Assembly: GCA_017405805.1 (NCBI GenBank)
Contig: JAFQZU010000039.1
Location: 1-64,000, forward strand
Length of the DNA stretch: 64,000 nucleotides
Source: Lachnospiraceae bacterium
GTDB lineage: Bacteria; Bacillota; Clostridia; Lachnospirales; Lachnospiraceae
Direction: 5' to 3'
Position 1 is the first letter of the stretch, and every line of letters starts with the position of its first letter. The position numbers and the translations under genes are program-made. Of this stretch, positions 41,010 through 49,858 are shown one piece after another. Below the pieces are notes generated by a model that was not told where the DNA came from, did no database searches, and was given only the letters and a program-made list of their open reading frames with translations.

Positions 41010-41186
41010 ATGCGGCTCCTTCCCCGCACTCTCAGAGTGAAAAGCATGCAGCTTTTCGGCGGCTACGGCTACAGCAAGGAGTATCCGCTGGAGCAGATGT
41101 ACCGCGACCTGCGCATCTATACCATCTTTGAGGGCGCGACGGAGGTGCAGAAGCACACGATCGCCAGATTCACGGGACTTCGCTGA
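41010..41186 (+). pseudogene. 3' remnant of an acyl-CoA dehydrogenase gene
   Basis: A 58-codon frame ending at 41186 gives MQLFGGYGYSKEYPLEQMYR from residue 13 and then IFEGATEVQKHT. This is the C-terminal end of an acyl-CoA dehydrogenase, including the catalytic Glu region, closely parallel to the GGNGFMKEY..YEGTNEIQK end of the intact enzyme at 36277. The preceding 300 residues of such a protein are missing; the frame upstream is unrelated. It is broken, so no activity is expected. It lies directly after the nested inverted repeats, suggesting a deletion or recombination event there. Confidence 0.8.
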
Positions 41187-41193
41187 ACCGATA

Positions 41194-42693
41194 CTAAATC
41201 CTGATCTTAAGGAGCTGTGAAAACAGCTCCTTATTTTCTTTTACAAGGATGCAGAGCGCTTCCTTGGTCCGCAGGATCCCCTCGTAGAGAAGGGAGAGGA
41301 GAGCGGCGTCCTGTTCTTTTGTGCACAGGCGGCCGTCCGCATCGTAGTAATAGGTGCGGTCCATGACCAGCAGCACTTTTTCGTACTCCGCCCCCAGGAG
41401 CGTCCCGCTCTCAGCCGTCTCCGCCTCGAGCCGGAGATGCTCAAAGCCGCTCGCCTGATAGTGGCTGATCAGGGCTTCGGCGTCCGCTTCACTGTCGGCA
41501 TACAGGATCTCGATGGCACTGTAGTCCGGCCCTTCGCTGCTGTCCCTGAGACTAAAGAGGGCCCGCATGAAGGAATACATGGGTCGATTGATCCGTATGT
41601 TGCCGGTAAATTCAAGAGATTGCGTACACCAGCGCTCCATGACGGCCTCCGTTTCCTTCACGGAGTGGATCGCTTCCACCATACTGTGGGGATCATGTGT
41701 CAGAATGCAGGGAATGCCGGCCGCCTGCGCGCGCCGCAGGAGGTCCTCCAGCCAGTCGGGAGAGATCCGGTTTGCCTCGTCGATCAGCAGGTAATCCCAG
41801 TCTGCGGGATACAGGATCTCGCCGGAGGCCTCCATCTCGGTCGCAGAGATGATCCAAACCTTTTTCAGCCTTTCGTCCAGGATCAGGTGGCCCTTCAGAA
41901 GGGGGGCGCCGTGCAGAAACAGGACCCGTTTCTTTTTGGAGAGGACCAGCGCCAGGTCAAAGAGCAGGAGCGTCTTGCCGGTGCCGGCGATGCCCGCAAT
42001 GCTTATGATGGGAGAGGGCTCTTCTGAATCACTCTGCAGGCGGGAGAGGATCAGGCGCCGGAAGTCCCACTGCTGGTTGGTCAGGAAGTATTTGCCCTGC
42101 AGAAGACGCTCGGGAGATCCCACGGGAGAGATCAGATAGTCCGACGCGCGAAAATAGCAGTCCAGATCCTCCGTCACGAACAGTTCGAAAGCCGGCTTCC
42201 GTAGGGCGTCGGCCAGCGCGGACATATCGGTGACCTTCAGGTAGTTTCTGCTGTTCAGATAATAGAGCGTGTTGTTCTCCATCACGTAGGTGTAGGAGTA
42301 GATGGTGCGGGAGACGTTGGAGAGGTAGTAGCGGTTCTGCTCCAGCTGTTTTTTGATGCGGTCCTCCTCGATGGCTTCGCTCTTGAGCTCGATGTTGAGC
42401 ACATAGTCCCCGTTCTCCGAGAACTTGAGCAGGTCGAATTCCTTGCTGATGTGGGCGATGGTATAGGAAAACCAGAATCCGTCCAGAAACTTGAGCCAGT
42501 CTCCCCCGGCGTTTTCCTCTGCGAGCAGCGCCTTCAGGCCCGCAGCCAGCTGGTTTGTGAGAGAGCGGAGAGTGGCGGCCTCATGGGCGCTGACCTTCCG
42601 TGCTGTTCGGCTGCCGGAAAGAACGCCCAGAAGGCGGGAGAAATCTTCGGTATTGTCTGCCCGTGTAAGGGTGAAGAGGTTCATGGTCTTCAT
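41194..42693 (-). CDS. Nuclease-like domain fused to a DUF2075-type P-loop ATPase
   Basis: The 499-residue protein has two parts. Residues 60-150 carry the pattern of a PD-(D/E)XK nuclease: EFDLLKFSENGDYVLNIELKS (Asp, then ExK, shortened here) and a QLEQNRYYL helix with a RecB-like Q..Y. Residues 200-499 are a superfamily-1-like ATPase: Walker A GIAGTGKT (about 228-235), Walker B YLLIDEANR (about 300-308), THDPHSM, and a final arginine-rich part similar to DUF2075/UvrD-like proteins. Such nuclease-helicase fusions are often involved in phage defence or DNA repair; this one has no partner genes, being flanked by the pseudogene and feoB. The ATG at 42693 has no strong ribosome site. Confidence 0.75.
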   Translation of the reverse strand: MKTMNLFTLTRADNTEDFSRLLGVLSGSRTARKVSAHEAATLRSLTNQLAAGLKALLAEENAGGDWLKFLDGFWFSYTIAHISKEFDLLKFSENGDYVLNIELKSEAIEEDRIKKQLEQNRYYLSNVSRTIYSYTYVMENNTLYYLNSRNYLKVTDMSALADALRKPAFELFVTEDLDCYFRASDYLISPVGSPERLLQGKYFLTNQQWDFRRLILSRLQSDSEEPSPIISIAGIAGTGKTLLLFDLALVLSKKKRVLFLHGAPLLKGHLILDERLKKVWIISATEMEASGEILYPADWDYLLIDEANRISPDWLEDLLRRAQAAGIPCILTHDPHSMVEAIHSVKETEAVMERWCTQSLEFTGNIRINRPMYSFMRALFSLRDSSEGPDYSAIEILYADSEADAEALISHYQASGFEHLRLEAETAESGTLLGAEYEKVLLVMDRTYYYDADGRLCTKEQDAALLSLLYEGILRTKEALCILVKENKELFSQLLKIRI

Positions 42694-42790
42694 GGCGGTT
42701 GGGGAGAGCTCCTTTAATTCGATATCTTTCTATTACAGCATTATAGCAGGTCATCTGTTTGGCAGGAAACCGAAATATGCTCCATTCGGG

Positions 42791-42818
42791 TTGACAACCC
42801 TGTGTAATATCTTAGAAT
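42791..42818 (+). promoter_or_regulatory. Promoter of feoB
   Basis: TTGACA (42791-42796), 16 bp, TAGAAT (42813-42818), 39 bp before the feoB start. No clear Fur box was recognised. Confidence 0.55.
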
Positions 42819-42856
42819 GGACTAACAGGATATTTTTTTAGAAATGGAGCAGTAAT

Positions 42857-45205
42857 ATGACATTAAAGGAGCTTGCCGTCGGCAGCAGCGCCGTCATTGA
42901 AAAGGTCGGGGGAGAAGGCGCCCTCAGGCAGCATTTTCTGGATATGGGCGTGATCCCGGGCGCGGAGGTCACGGTGGTCAAATACGCCCCGCTGGGCGAC
43001 CCCATGGAGCTGATGATCCACGGGTATGAACTTACGCTGCGCCTGGCCGAAGCAGAGCAGATCGAGATCACGCCGATCTCAAAGGAAGCGGCGCCCGCAG
43101 AGCAGAAGGCAGACTGCGGCGCCGCCAAAAAGGGCCGCCGGAGCAAAAAGCACCACCCCGGCCTGGGCGAGGGCGGCAGATTCCATCCCAAGGGAAGCGG
43201 CGACCCGCTGCCCGAGGGGACGAAGCTTACATTTGCGCTCGTGGGCAACCAGAACAGTGGCAAGACGACCCTTTTCAACCAGCTGACCGGCGCCAACCAG
43301 CACGTGGGAAATTTTCCCGGCGTGACGGTGGACCGCAAGGACGGTGTGATCCGCGGGCATGAGAATACGCTGATCACGGATCTGCCGGGCATCTACTCCA
43401 TGTCGCCCTACAGCCGCGAGGAGATCGTGTCCCGCAATTTCGTCCTTTACGACGATCCCAAGGCGATCATCAACATCGTGGACGCGACCAATATCGAGAG
43501 AAACATGTACCTGACCATGCAGCTTCTGGAGCTGAATATCCCGGTGGTCGTCGCGCTGAATATGATGGACGAGCTCATGGGGAGCGGCGGCAGCGTAGAC
43601 GTCAACCGCATGGAGGCGGAGCTGGGCGTACCGGTGGTCCCCATTTCCGCCGCGAAAAACCAGGGCGTCGACGAACTCATCGACCACGCCCTCCACATCG
43701 CCTATTACCAGGAGAAGCCGCTGCGGCAGGATTTCTGCGACGAGAGTGATCACGGCGGCGCGGTGCACCGCTGCATTCATGCGACGGCACACCTGATCCA
43801 GGACCACGCCGAGAAGGTCGGGATCCCGCTGCGTTTTGCCGCGACCAAGGTGATCGAGGGGGATCCGCTGGTCATGGAGCGCCTGAATCTGGATCAGAAT
43901 GAGAAGGAGACCATCGAGCACATCGTGCTGCAGATGGAAAAGGAGCGGGGACTCGACCGGTGCGCCGCACTGGCGGATATGCGTTTTGCCTTCATCGGCA
44001 AGGTGTGTGAGGAGTCGGTCAAAAAGCCGAGAGAGAGCAAAGAAAAGGTGCTCAGCGAGAAGATCGACCGGGTCCTGACCGGCCGTTTTACGGCCATTCC
44101 CATGTTCATTGCGATCATGGCCCTGGTTTTTATACTCACCTTCAACGTGATCGGCCCGTGGCTCCAGGGGATCGTGGAGATCCTTGTGGGGGCCCTGACG
44201 GATGCGATCGACGCGTTGCTTACCGCCGGCGGGGTCAACGCAGTCATACATGACCTGATCATCAAGGGAATCATGGAAGGCGTAGGGAGCGTCCTGAGCT
44301 TCCTGCCCATCATCGTGACGCTGTTTTTCTTCCTGTCCATGATGGAGGACAGCGGGTACATCGCCCGCGTGGCTTTCGTGATGGACAAGCTCCTGCGCAG
44401 GATCGGCCTGTCCGGCCGCAGTATCGTACCCATGCTGATCGGCTTCGGATGCACGGTGCCTGCCGTCATGGCGACGCGCACGCTTCCCAGTGAGCGCGAC
44501 AGGAGGCTGACGATCCTTCTGACGCCCTTTATGAGCTGCACCGCCAAAATACCGATCTACGCCTTCTTCGTAAACGCCTTTTTCCCCGCGCAGGGAGGCC
44601 TGATCATGGTCGGTCTCTACGTGTTGGGCATCGTCATGGCCATCGTGATCGCGCGCCTTTTGCGCGGGACGCTCTTTAAGGGCGAAGCGGTTCCCTTCGT
44701 CATGGAGCTGCCCAACTACAGGATGCCCAGTCCGCGGAATGTCATGCAGCTTCTGTGGGAGAAGGCCAAGGACTTTTTGCAGAGGGCCTTTTCGGTCATC
44801 CTGATCGCGGCCATCGTGGTGTGGCTTCTGCAGAGCTTTGATACGCACTTCAATCTCGTGGCCGACTCCAAGGACAGCATCCTTGCCATGATCTCCGGTT
44901 TTCTCGTGCCCATTATGCGGCCCGTAGGCCTAGGCGACTGGAGGATCTGCATCGCGCTGATCTCCGGCTTTATGGCCAAGGAGAGCGTGGTCTCGACGCT
45001 GCAGGTGCTGTTCCCCCAGGGGGTCGGAAGTCTTCTGACGGCGCAGATGGCCGCGGGGCTGCTTGTCTTCTCGCTCCTGTACACGCCCTGTGTGGCGGCG
45101 GTCGCCTCGGTCAGACGGGAGCTCGGCGGCAAGTGGGCGGCCGGCCTGGTCGTGTGGCAGTGCGCGGTGGCTTGGGTGGCGGCGCTGATCGTACACCTGC
45201 TGTAA
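42857..45205 (+). CDS. feoB: Ferrous iron transporter FeoB with fused N-terminal FeoA
   Basis: The 782-residue protein begins with a complete FeoA SH3-like domain (residues 1-75: LKELAVGSSAVIEKVGG..LDMGVIPGAEV), then a Lys/Gly-rich linker (about 78-115), then the FeoB GTPase domain with G1 GNQNSGKTT (about 129) and G4 NMMD, and finally the two-gate membrane core (about 10 helices, GFGCTVPAVMATRTL). It imports Fe2+ across the membrane. In many bacteria FeoA is a separate protein; here fusion fixes a 1:1 ratio. Its promoter lies upstream, and a long terminator follows. Confidence 0.95.
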   Translation: MTLKELAVGSSAVIEKVGGEGALRQHFLDMGVIPGAEVTVVKYAPLGDPMELMIHGYELTLRLAEAEQIEITPISKEAAPAEQKADCGAAKKGRRSKKHHPGLGEGGRFHPKGSGDPLPEGTKLTFALVGNQNSGKTTLFNQLTGANQHVGNFPGVTVDRKDGVIRGHENTLITDLPGIYSMSPYSREEIVSRNFVLYDDPKAIINIVDATNIERNMYLTMQLLELNIPVVVALNMMDELMGSGGSVDVNRMEAELGVPVVPISAAKNQGVDELIDHALHIAYYQEKPLRQDFCDESDHGGAVHRCIHATAHLIQDHAEKVGIPLRFAATKVIEGDPLVMERLNLDQNEKETIEHIVLQMEKERGLDRCAALADMRFAFIGKVCEESVKKPRESKEKVLSEKIDRVLTGRFTAIPMFIAIMALVFILTFNVIGPWLQGIVEILVGALTDAIDALLTAGGVNAVIHDLIIKGIMEGVGSVLSFLPIIVTLFFFLSMMEDSGYIARVAFVMDKLLRRIGLSGRSIVPMLIGFGCTVPAVMATRTLPSERDRRLTILLTPFMSCTAKIPIYAFFVNAFFPAQGGLIMVGLYVLGIVMAIVIARLLRGTLFKGEAVPFVMELPNYRMPSPRNVMQLLWEKAKDFLQRAFSVILIAAIVVWLLQSFDTHFNLVADSKDSILAMISGFLVPIMRPVGLGDWRICIALISGFMAKESVVSTLQVLFPQGVGSLLTAQMAAGLLVFSLLYTPCVAAVASVRRELGGKWAAGLVVWQCAVAWVAALIVHLL

Positions 45206-45220
45206 TCGGGAGCAGTTATA

Positions 45221-45291
45221 GTTCAAAAAAATGCCCCTGCAGGGTTTTTGCACGCTTTGCGTGCAATGGCCTGCAGGGGCATTTTTTGAAC
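45221..45291. terminator. Long nested bidirectional terminator
   Basis: An outer stem of about 20 bp begins GTTCAAAAAAATGCCCC (45221) and closes at 45270-45291 with a T-run in both directions; an inner 8-bp hairpin TTGCACGC/GCGTGCAA lies at 45248-45266. It separates convergent feoB and coaX. Confidence 0.9.
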
Positions 45292-45319
45292 GATTTCTGA
45301 GCCGAACGATTTCTGAGCC
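45288..45319. repeat. 16-bp perfect tandem duplication next to coaX stop
   Basis: GAACGATTTCTGAGCC occurs at 45288-45303 and 45304-45319, ending 2 bp before the coaX stop codon. Confidence 0.85.
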
Positions 45320-45321
45320 GA

Positions 45322-46104
45322 TCACTTTCTCCGGCGTATCTGGTTCTTCTTCCAGATCAGGAACAGCCCCTTCATCATCAGATCCTCCTCGATCGTGATC
45401 TCGTGCCGGCAGTGCGGGCAGATGGTCTGCGCCAGGCTCCCCGTGGCGACCACGGTGGCCTGCCCGCCCAGCACCTCCTTGAAGCGGTCGATGACGCCGT
45501 CCAGGGCGCCCGCGGATCCGTAGATGATGCCGGACTTCATGCTGTCGATGGTGTTGGAGGCGATGGTTTTGGCGGGGACTTCGATCTCGATGTTGGGGAG
45601 AAGGGAAGTTTCGCTGGTCAGCGCGCTCATGGAGATGTCGACGCCGGGCATGATGGCGCCGCCTATGTATCGCCCGCGGGCGTCCACGACGGTGACGGTC
45701 GTCGCGGTGCCCAGGTCGACGATAATGCAGGGATGCTTGTAGTATTCCTTGGCGGCCACAGCGTTGGCGACAAAATCAGGCGCGATCGTGCCGGGGTCGT
45801 CGATGGCAATATCAAGCCCCGTCTTCACGCCGGCGCCCAGGATCAGGGCGTCGAGACCGGTGATCATGCGGACGGCGTTGCGGAGCGTAATGGTCACGGG
45901 CGGGACGACGGAGGAGATGACGGCACCCTGGATCCTGCCGGGATCGACGCCGACCAGAGAGAAGATCTGCAGCATATCGGCTGCATATTCATGCGCTGTC
46001 TTGGACTGGTTCGTCTCCATGCGGATGATCTCCGAGATCTCGCCGCTCTCGCTGATGCAGCCCATGACGATGTGGGTGTTGCCCGTGTCGATTGCCAGGA
46101 TCAT
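45322..46104 (-). CDS. coaX: Type III pantothenate kinase
   Basis: The 260-residue protein has the actin-like phosphate loops of CoaX: AIDTGNTHIVMG at residues 4-15, VDLGTATTVTVVD (about 128-140), GGAIMPGVDISMSAL and VATGSLAQTI. It performs the first step of CoA biosynthesis, phosphorylating pantothenate, in the cytoplasm. The ATG at 46104 follows GGAGGGC by 6-7 nt; an upstream in-frame ATG at 46164 would add a basic segment that the family lacks. Two hairpins, at 46203-46221 and 46231-46251, lie in the divergent gap with nudC. Confidence 0.93.
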   Translation of the reverse strand: MILAIDTGNTHIVMGCISESGEISEIIRMETNQSKTAHEYAADMLQIFSLVGVDPGRIQGAVISSVVPPVTITLRNAVRMITGLDALILGAGVKTGLDIAIDDPGTIAPDFVANAVAAKEYYKHPCIIVDLGTATTVTVVDARGRYIGGAIMPGVDISMSALTSETSLLPNIEIEVPAKTIASNTIDSMKSGIIYGSAGALDGVIDRFKEVLGGQATVVATGSLAQTICPHCRHEITIEEDLMMKGLFLIWKKNQIRRRK

Positions 46105-46202
46105 TATATGTGCCCTCCTTCTTTTCAGAATCGTATGGAATCGTTGTCTCCGGCGGCCGCGCATATCAACTTTTTCTCCGATTTTTGCTCTGAATGCCGG
46201 CC

Positions 46203-46251
46203 GGACGGGCTGCGCCCGTCCTCATCCCTGAACCGGAGAACAACTCCGGTT
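46203..46251. other. Two adjacent perfect hairpins in the coaX-nudC gap
   Basis: GGACGGGC/GCCCGTCC (46203-46221, 3-nt loop) and AACCGGAG/CTCCGGTT (46231-46251, 5-nt loop). No T-run follows on the plus strand. Confidence 0.6.
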
Positions 46252-46314
46252 CCTATTATACGACAGGAATGTTACAATGGGGAGTAGAATAATATTCAGG
46301 AAAGTGAGAAAAAA

Positions 46315-47199
46315 ATGATTCAGGATATCATGCCCAAAAAACTCTTTAACGAGTATCACGTCGGAGAGACGCCGCGGAACGGGAGCGTTGTACTGTTTTT
46401 TCACGGGAAAGAACACAGAAGGCTCCTCGCCCTGAAGCGAGAGAAGGAGATCCACTTTCCCCTCTGGGAGGAGATCCCCGCCAAAATACAGGAAGACGGG
46501 CACTTCCAGTACCTGTTCTCCATCGACAGCAGGCGCTTTTTCCTCCTGACCGGGGCGGACGAGGAGAAGATGGCCGCCGAGTCGGTCATCCCCGAGGGGT
46601 GGTCCGGCGCCTACGCCTACTACACCCTTTTCGACCTGCGCGCCGGTCACGCCGGGACCAAGCCCCAGATGTTCGCCTTTATGACGGCGCTGCAGCTGGC
46701 GGGGTGGTACCGGGACAACCGCTTCTGCGGGACCTGCGGCAGCCCCACGGTGCACAGTGACAGAGAGAGGGCGCTCTGCTGTCCCAAGTGCGGCAGGGTG
46801 ATCTATCCCAGGGTCGTGCCGGCGGTCATCGTGGCCGTCACGAACGGGGACATGATCGTGCTGACCCGCTACGCGGGAAGGCTCGGCAGCCAGTACGCCC
46901 TGATCGCGGGCTTTACGGAGATCGGCGAGACGCTGGAGGAGACCGTGGCCAGGGAAGTGATGGAGGAAGTGGGCCTCAAGGTCAAGAACATCCGCTATTA
47001 CAAGTCGCAGCCCTGGGGCGTGGCCGACGACATTCTGGCCGGTTTTTACTGCGAAGTGGACGGCAGCAAGGAGATCACGCTGGACAGGAACGAGCTCAAG
47101 GAGGCCCGCTGGTTCCGGCGGGAGGACATCCAGCTCCAGTCCGACGACTTCAGCCTGACCAACGAGATGATGATGGAGTTTAAGGAAGGACGTCAGTGA
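46315..47199 (+). CDS. nudC: NAD+ diphosphatase / NADH pyrophosphatase
   Basis: The 294-residue enzyme has a four-Cys zinc ribbon (CGTCG and CCPKCG, about residues 140-162), the Nudix box GFTEIGETLEETVAREVMEE (about 201-220) and the NudC-specific SQPWG (about 233-237). It hydrolyses NADH and can remove NAD caps from RNA. It ends in an ATGAGC-type overlap: the next gene's GTG at 47196 overlaps its stop, so they are translationally coupled. Confidence 0.93.
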   Translation: MIQDIMPKKLFNEYHVGETPRNGSVVLFFHGKEHRRLLALKREKEIHFPLWEEIPAKIQEDGHFQYLFSIDSRRFFLLTGADEEKMAAESVIPEGWSGAYAYYTLFDLRAGHAGTKPQMFAFMTALQLAGWYRDNRFCGTCGSPTVHSDRERALCCPKCGRVIYPRVVPAVIVAVTNGDMIVLTRYAGRLGSQYALIAGFTEIGETLEETVAREVMEEVGLKVKNIRYYKSQPWGVADDILAGFYCEVDGSKEITLDRNELKEARWFRREDIQLQSDDFSLTNEMMMEFKEGRQ

Positions 47200-49391
47200 G
47201 CGGAACGGACAGGCTCCGGTGCGTGGTGGAGCGGATCACCTACCGGAATGACGAAAACGGATATGCGGTCATCAAGTGCCGGGCCAAAGGCTTCTCCGAC
47301 CTTGTGACCGTGGTCGGCATCATGCCGGACGTATATGTCGGGACAGTCCTGACCCTGGGCGGCAGGTGGAAGATCGACAGCAAATACGGCCGGCAGTTTA
47401 GTATGGAAACATTTGAGGAGACGCTTCCCGCGACCGTGTACGGCATGGAAAAATACCTGGGGAGCGGCCTCATAAAGGGGATCGGGCCGGCGTATGCGAA
47501 GAGGATCGTGAACCTTTTTGGCGATAAGACGCTGGAGGTGATCGAGGAGAATCCCGAGCGGCTCCTGGAAGTGGACGGGATCGGGAAGCGGCGCGTGGAG
47601 CGGATCGCAAGCAGCTGGCAGGAGCAGAAGGAGATCCGCAATATCATGGTCTTCCTGCAGAGCCACGACGTGAGCACCAGCCACGCGACCAAGATCTTCA
47701 AGACCTACGGGAGCGACAGTATCCGGGTCGTGGAGGCCAACCCCTACAGGCTCGCGGACGACATCTGGGGGATCGGCTTCAAGACGGCCGACACCATCGC
47801 CGAAAAGCTCGGCTTCGACAAGGAAAAATATGTGCGCCTGCGCAGCGGCATCCTCTATACCCTGAACCGGCTGGCCGACGAGGGGCACTGTTACGCCACC
47901 CGGGGGCAGCTCCTTCAGACGGGCGCCGGGCTCCTGGGCGTGGAGGAGAATGTCCTGTCCATGACGCTGGACGAGATGGTGCGTGCGAAGGATGTGATCA
48001 CGGAAGAGATGCGTTCGGACGCGGGGTCTTCGGCGGCGGATGCGGGGGGCTCGGCGGCCGGCGAGCGGGCCATCTACCTGCCGCCCTTTTATTTCGCGGA
48101 GGCAGGCACGGCAAAACGCCTCCGCAGTCTCTATGCGGCGCCGGCCGGGATCCGGGTCCGGGAAGAAGGGCTCGCGAAGCGCACGGCGCGCAGGACGGGC
48201 ATGCAGTACGACGAGGTCCAGATGCGGGCAATCCTGACGGCGGTGCGCAGCAAAATCATGGTGCTGACCGGCGGCCCGGGCACCGGCAAAACCACCACCA
48301 CCCAGGGCATCATCGCCGCTTTTCGCGAGGCGGGCGCGAAGATCCTTCTGGCGGCGCCCACAGGCAGGGCGGCAAAACGTCTGTCCGAGGCCTCGGGGAT
48401 GGAGGCCAAGACCATCCACCGGCTTCTGGAGGTGAAACCGCCGCAGGGGTACCAGAAAAATGAGGAGAATCCCCTGGAGGGAGACGTGCTGATCGTGGAC
48501 GAGTGCTCCATGATCGATATCATGCTGATGTACAATCTCCTGAAAGCGGTGCCGGACTCCATGACGCTCATCCTGGTGGGGGACGTGGACCAGCTGCCCA
48601 GCGTAGGGGCCGGGAATGTGCTCAGGGATATCATCGGGTCAGGTTGTTTTCCCGTGGTCACGCTGACGCGGATCTTCCGCCAGGCCATGAACAGCCGGAT
48701 CATCATGAATGCGCACCGGATCAACGCCGGGCAGATGCCGGACCTGTCCAACGGCCGGACCAGCGATTTCTTTTTCATGCAGCGGGAAGACGGCGAGGAG
48801 GCGGTGAAGACCATCATCGACCTCGTGCAGAACAAGCTCCCGCGCTATTACCGGACGCCGCCCGGCGAGATCCAGGTGCTCACGCCCATGCAGCGCGGCG
48901 TCGTCGGCGCCGAAAACCTGAACCAGCAGCTGCAGCAGGCGCTCAATCCGGGCACGGAGGGGCTGCGCCGGGGCGGCTATCTGTTCAAAGTCCGGGACAA
49001 GGTCATGCAGATCCGCAACAACTACGACAAGGAAGTCTTCAACGGGGACATCGGCGAGATCGTGTCGGCGGACCGCGAGGAGCGGACGCTGACCGTGGAA
49101 TTCGACGGGCGCAGAGTCCCTTATGAAGTCTCTGAGCTGGACGAGCTGGTGCTGGCCTACGCCGCCACCATTCACAAGTCGCAGGGATCGGAGTACCCGA
49201 TCGTGGTCATGCCGGTCACGATGAATCACTATATCATGCTGCAGAGGAACCTCTTATATACGGGGATCACCAGGGCCAAGAAGATTCTGGTGATCGTCGG
49301 GACCAGAAAGGCTGTGGCGTGCGCGGTGCGGACGGTGAAGGCGGGGGAGAGGAATACGAGGTTGATGGAGAGGCTTGGGGGGAGATGCTGA
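47196..49391 (+). CDS. recD2: RecD2 5'-3' DNA helicase
   Basis: The 731-residue protein has the RecD2 layout: N-terminal OB-like domain (5-80), helix-hairpin-helix repeats (KGIGPAYAKRI, EVDGIGKRRVERI, WGIGFKTADTIAEKLGF), and a superfamily-1 helicase core with Walker A TGGPGTGKTTT (about 355), DECSMID, and the GDVDQLPSVGAGNVL and C-terminal YAATIHKSQGSEYP motifs. It is a DNA repair helicase active without RecBC. An Ser/Ala/Gly-rich insert (AGSSAADAGGSAAGE, about 274-288) interrupts the domain before Walker A. Start is GTG at 47196, overlapping nudC. Confidence 0.95.
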   Translation: MSGTDRLRCVVERITYRNDENGYAVIKCRAKGFSDLVTVVGIMPDVYVGTVLTLGGRWKIDSKYGRQFSMETFEETLPATVYGMEKYLGSGLIKGIGPAYAKRIVNLFGDKTLEVIEENPERLLEVDGIGKRRVERIASSWQEQKEIRNIMVFLQSHDVSTSHATKIFKTYGSDSIRVVEANPYRLADDIWGIGFKTADTIAEKLGFDKEKYVRLRSGILYTLNRLADEGHCYATRGQLLQTGAGLLGVEENVLSMTLDEMVRAKDVITEEMRSDAGSSAADAGGSAAGERAIYLPPFYFAEAGTAKRLRSLYAAPAGIRVREEGLAKRTARRTGMQYDEVQMRAILTAVRSKIMVLTGGPGTGKTTTTQGIIAAFREAGAKILLAAPTGRAAKRLSEASGMEAKTIHRLLEVKPPQGYQKNEENPLEGDVLIVDECSMIDIMLMYNLLKAVPDSMTLILVGDVDQLPSVGAGNVLRDIIGSGCFPVVTLTRIFRQAMNSRIIMNAHRINAGQMPDLSNGRTSDFFFMQREDGEEAVKTIIDLVQNKLPRYYRTPPGEIQVLTPMQRGVVGAENLNQQLQQALNPGTEGLRRGGYLFKVRDKVMQIRNNYDKEVFNGDIGEIVSADREERTLTVEFDGRRVPYEVSELDELVLAYAATIHKSQGSEYPIVVMPVTMNHYIMLQRNLLYTGITRAKKILVIVGTRKAVACAVRTVKAGERNTRLMERLGGRC

Positions 49392-49748
49392 GGTGTTTGG
49401 GCTGTTGGGCTTCTGCTAAGAGATGTGATTTTACCTTGTTTATCTGTAGGGCTCTGCTAAAAATCGATTTTTCTTGATATGTTTAAGATGCTTCTTCAGA
49501 AATCTGCAGATAGTTCTTTTCTTTATGCCGGTCCTAGCAGAGGGGAACTCTGCTAGGAGAAATGTTATTATCAAATCTGGCAAGACCGGCCCGGGTGAAG
49601 CTGCGGATAAGATTGGAGAAAAACTGGTTTCTAGCAAATTAGAATAAGCTAACTTTACTGCTAAGGCTGGCTTTTTATCAGAGTTCGGCTGAGGGGGCTT
49701 GCTAAATAGATGATTTTTCCGGGTTTTATCCGTAGGCATCCTGAAACC
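49392..49748. other. AT-rich gap with recurring CTGCTAA words
   Basis: No convincing gene. The words CTGCTAA (49413, 49454, 49658), a palindrome CCTAGCAG...CTGCTAGG (49533-49557) and TTGCTAA (49699) recur with short AT-rich tails. A minus-strand frame at 49440-49739 has no ribosome site and no familiar domain. Confidence 0.5.
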
Positions 49749-49792
49749 AAAAGAAGGACCCCAGGCTCCTCAAAGCCCAAGGTCCTTCTTTT
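49749..49792. terminator. Bidirectional terminator
   Basis: AAAAGAAGGACC (49749-49760) pairs perfectly with GGTCCTTCTTTT (49781-49792), between recD2 and the DUF3048 gene. Confidence 0.85.
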
Positions 49793-49858
49793 CAATTCAT
49801 TTACAATATAATTCCGAAAACAGCAGCAGATCCGATCAGCTCAAATCCAATCAGATCA

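Noticed and set aside
40738..41131. Frames across the nested inverted repeats
   Set aside because: They read through palindromic DNA and out of frame with the acyl-CoA dehydrogenase remnant; no support.
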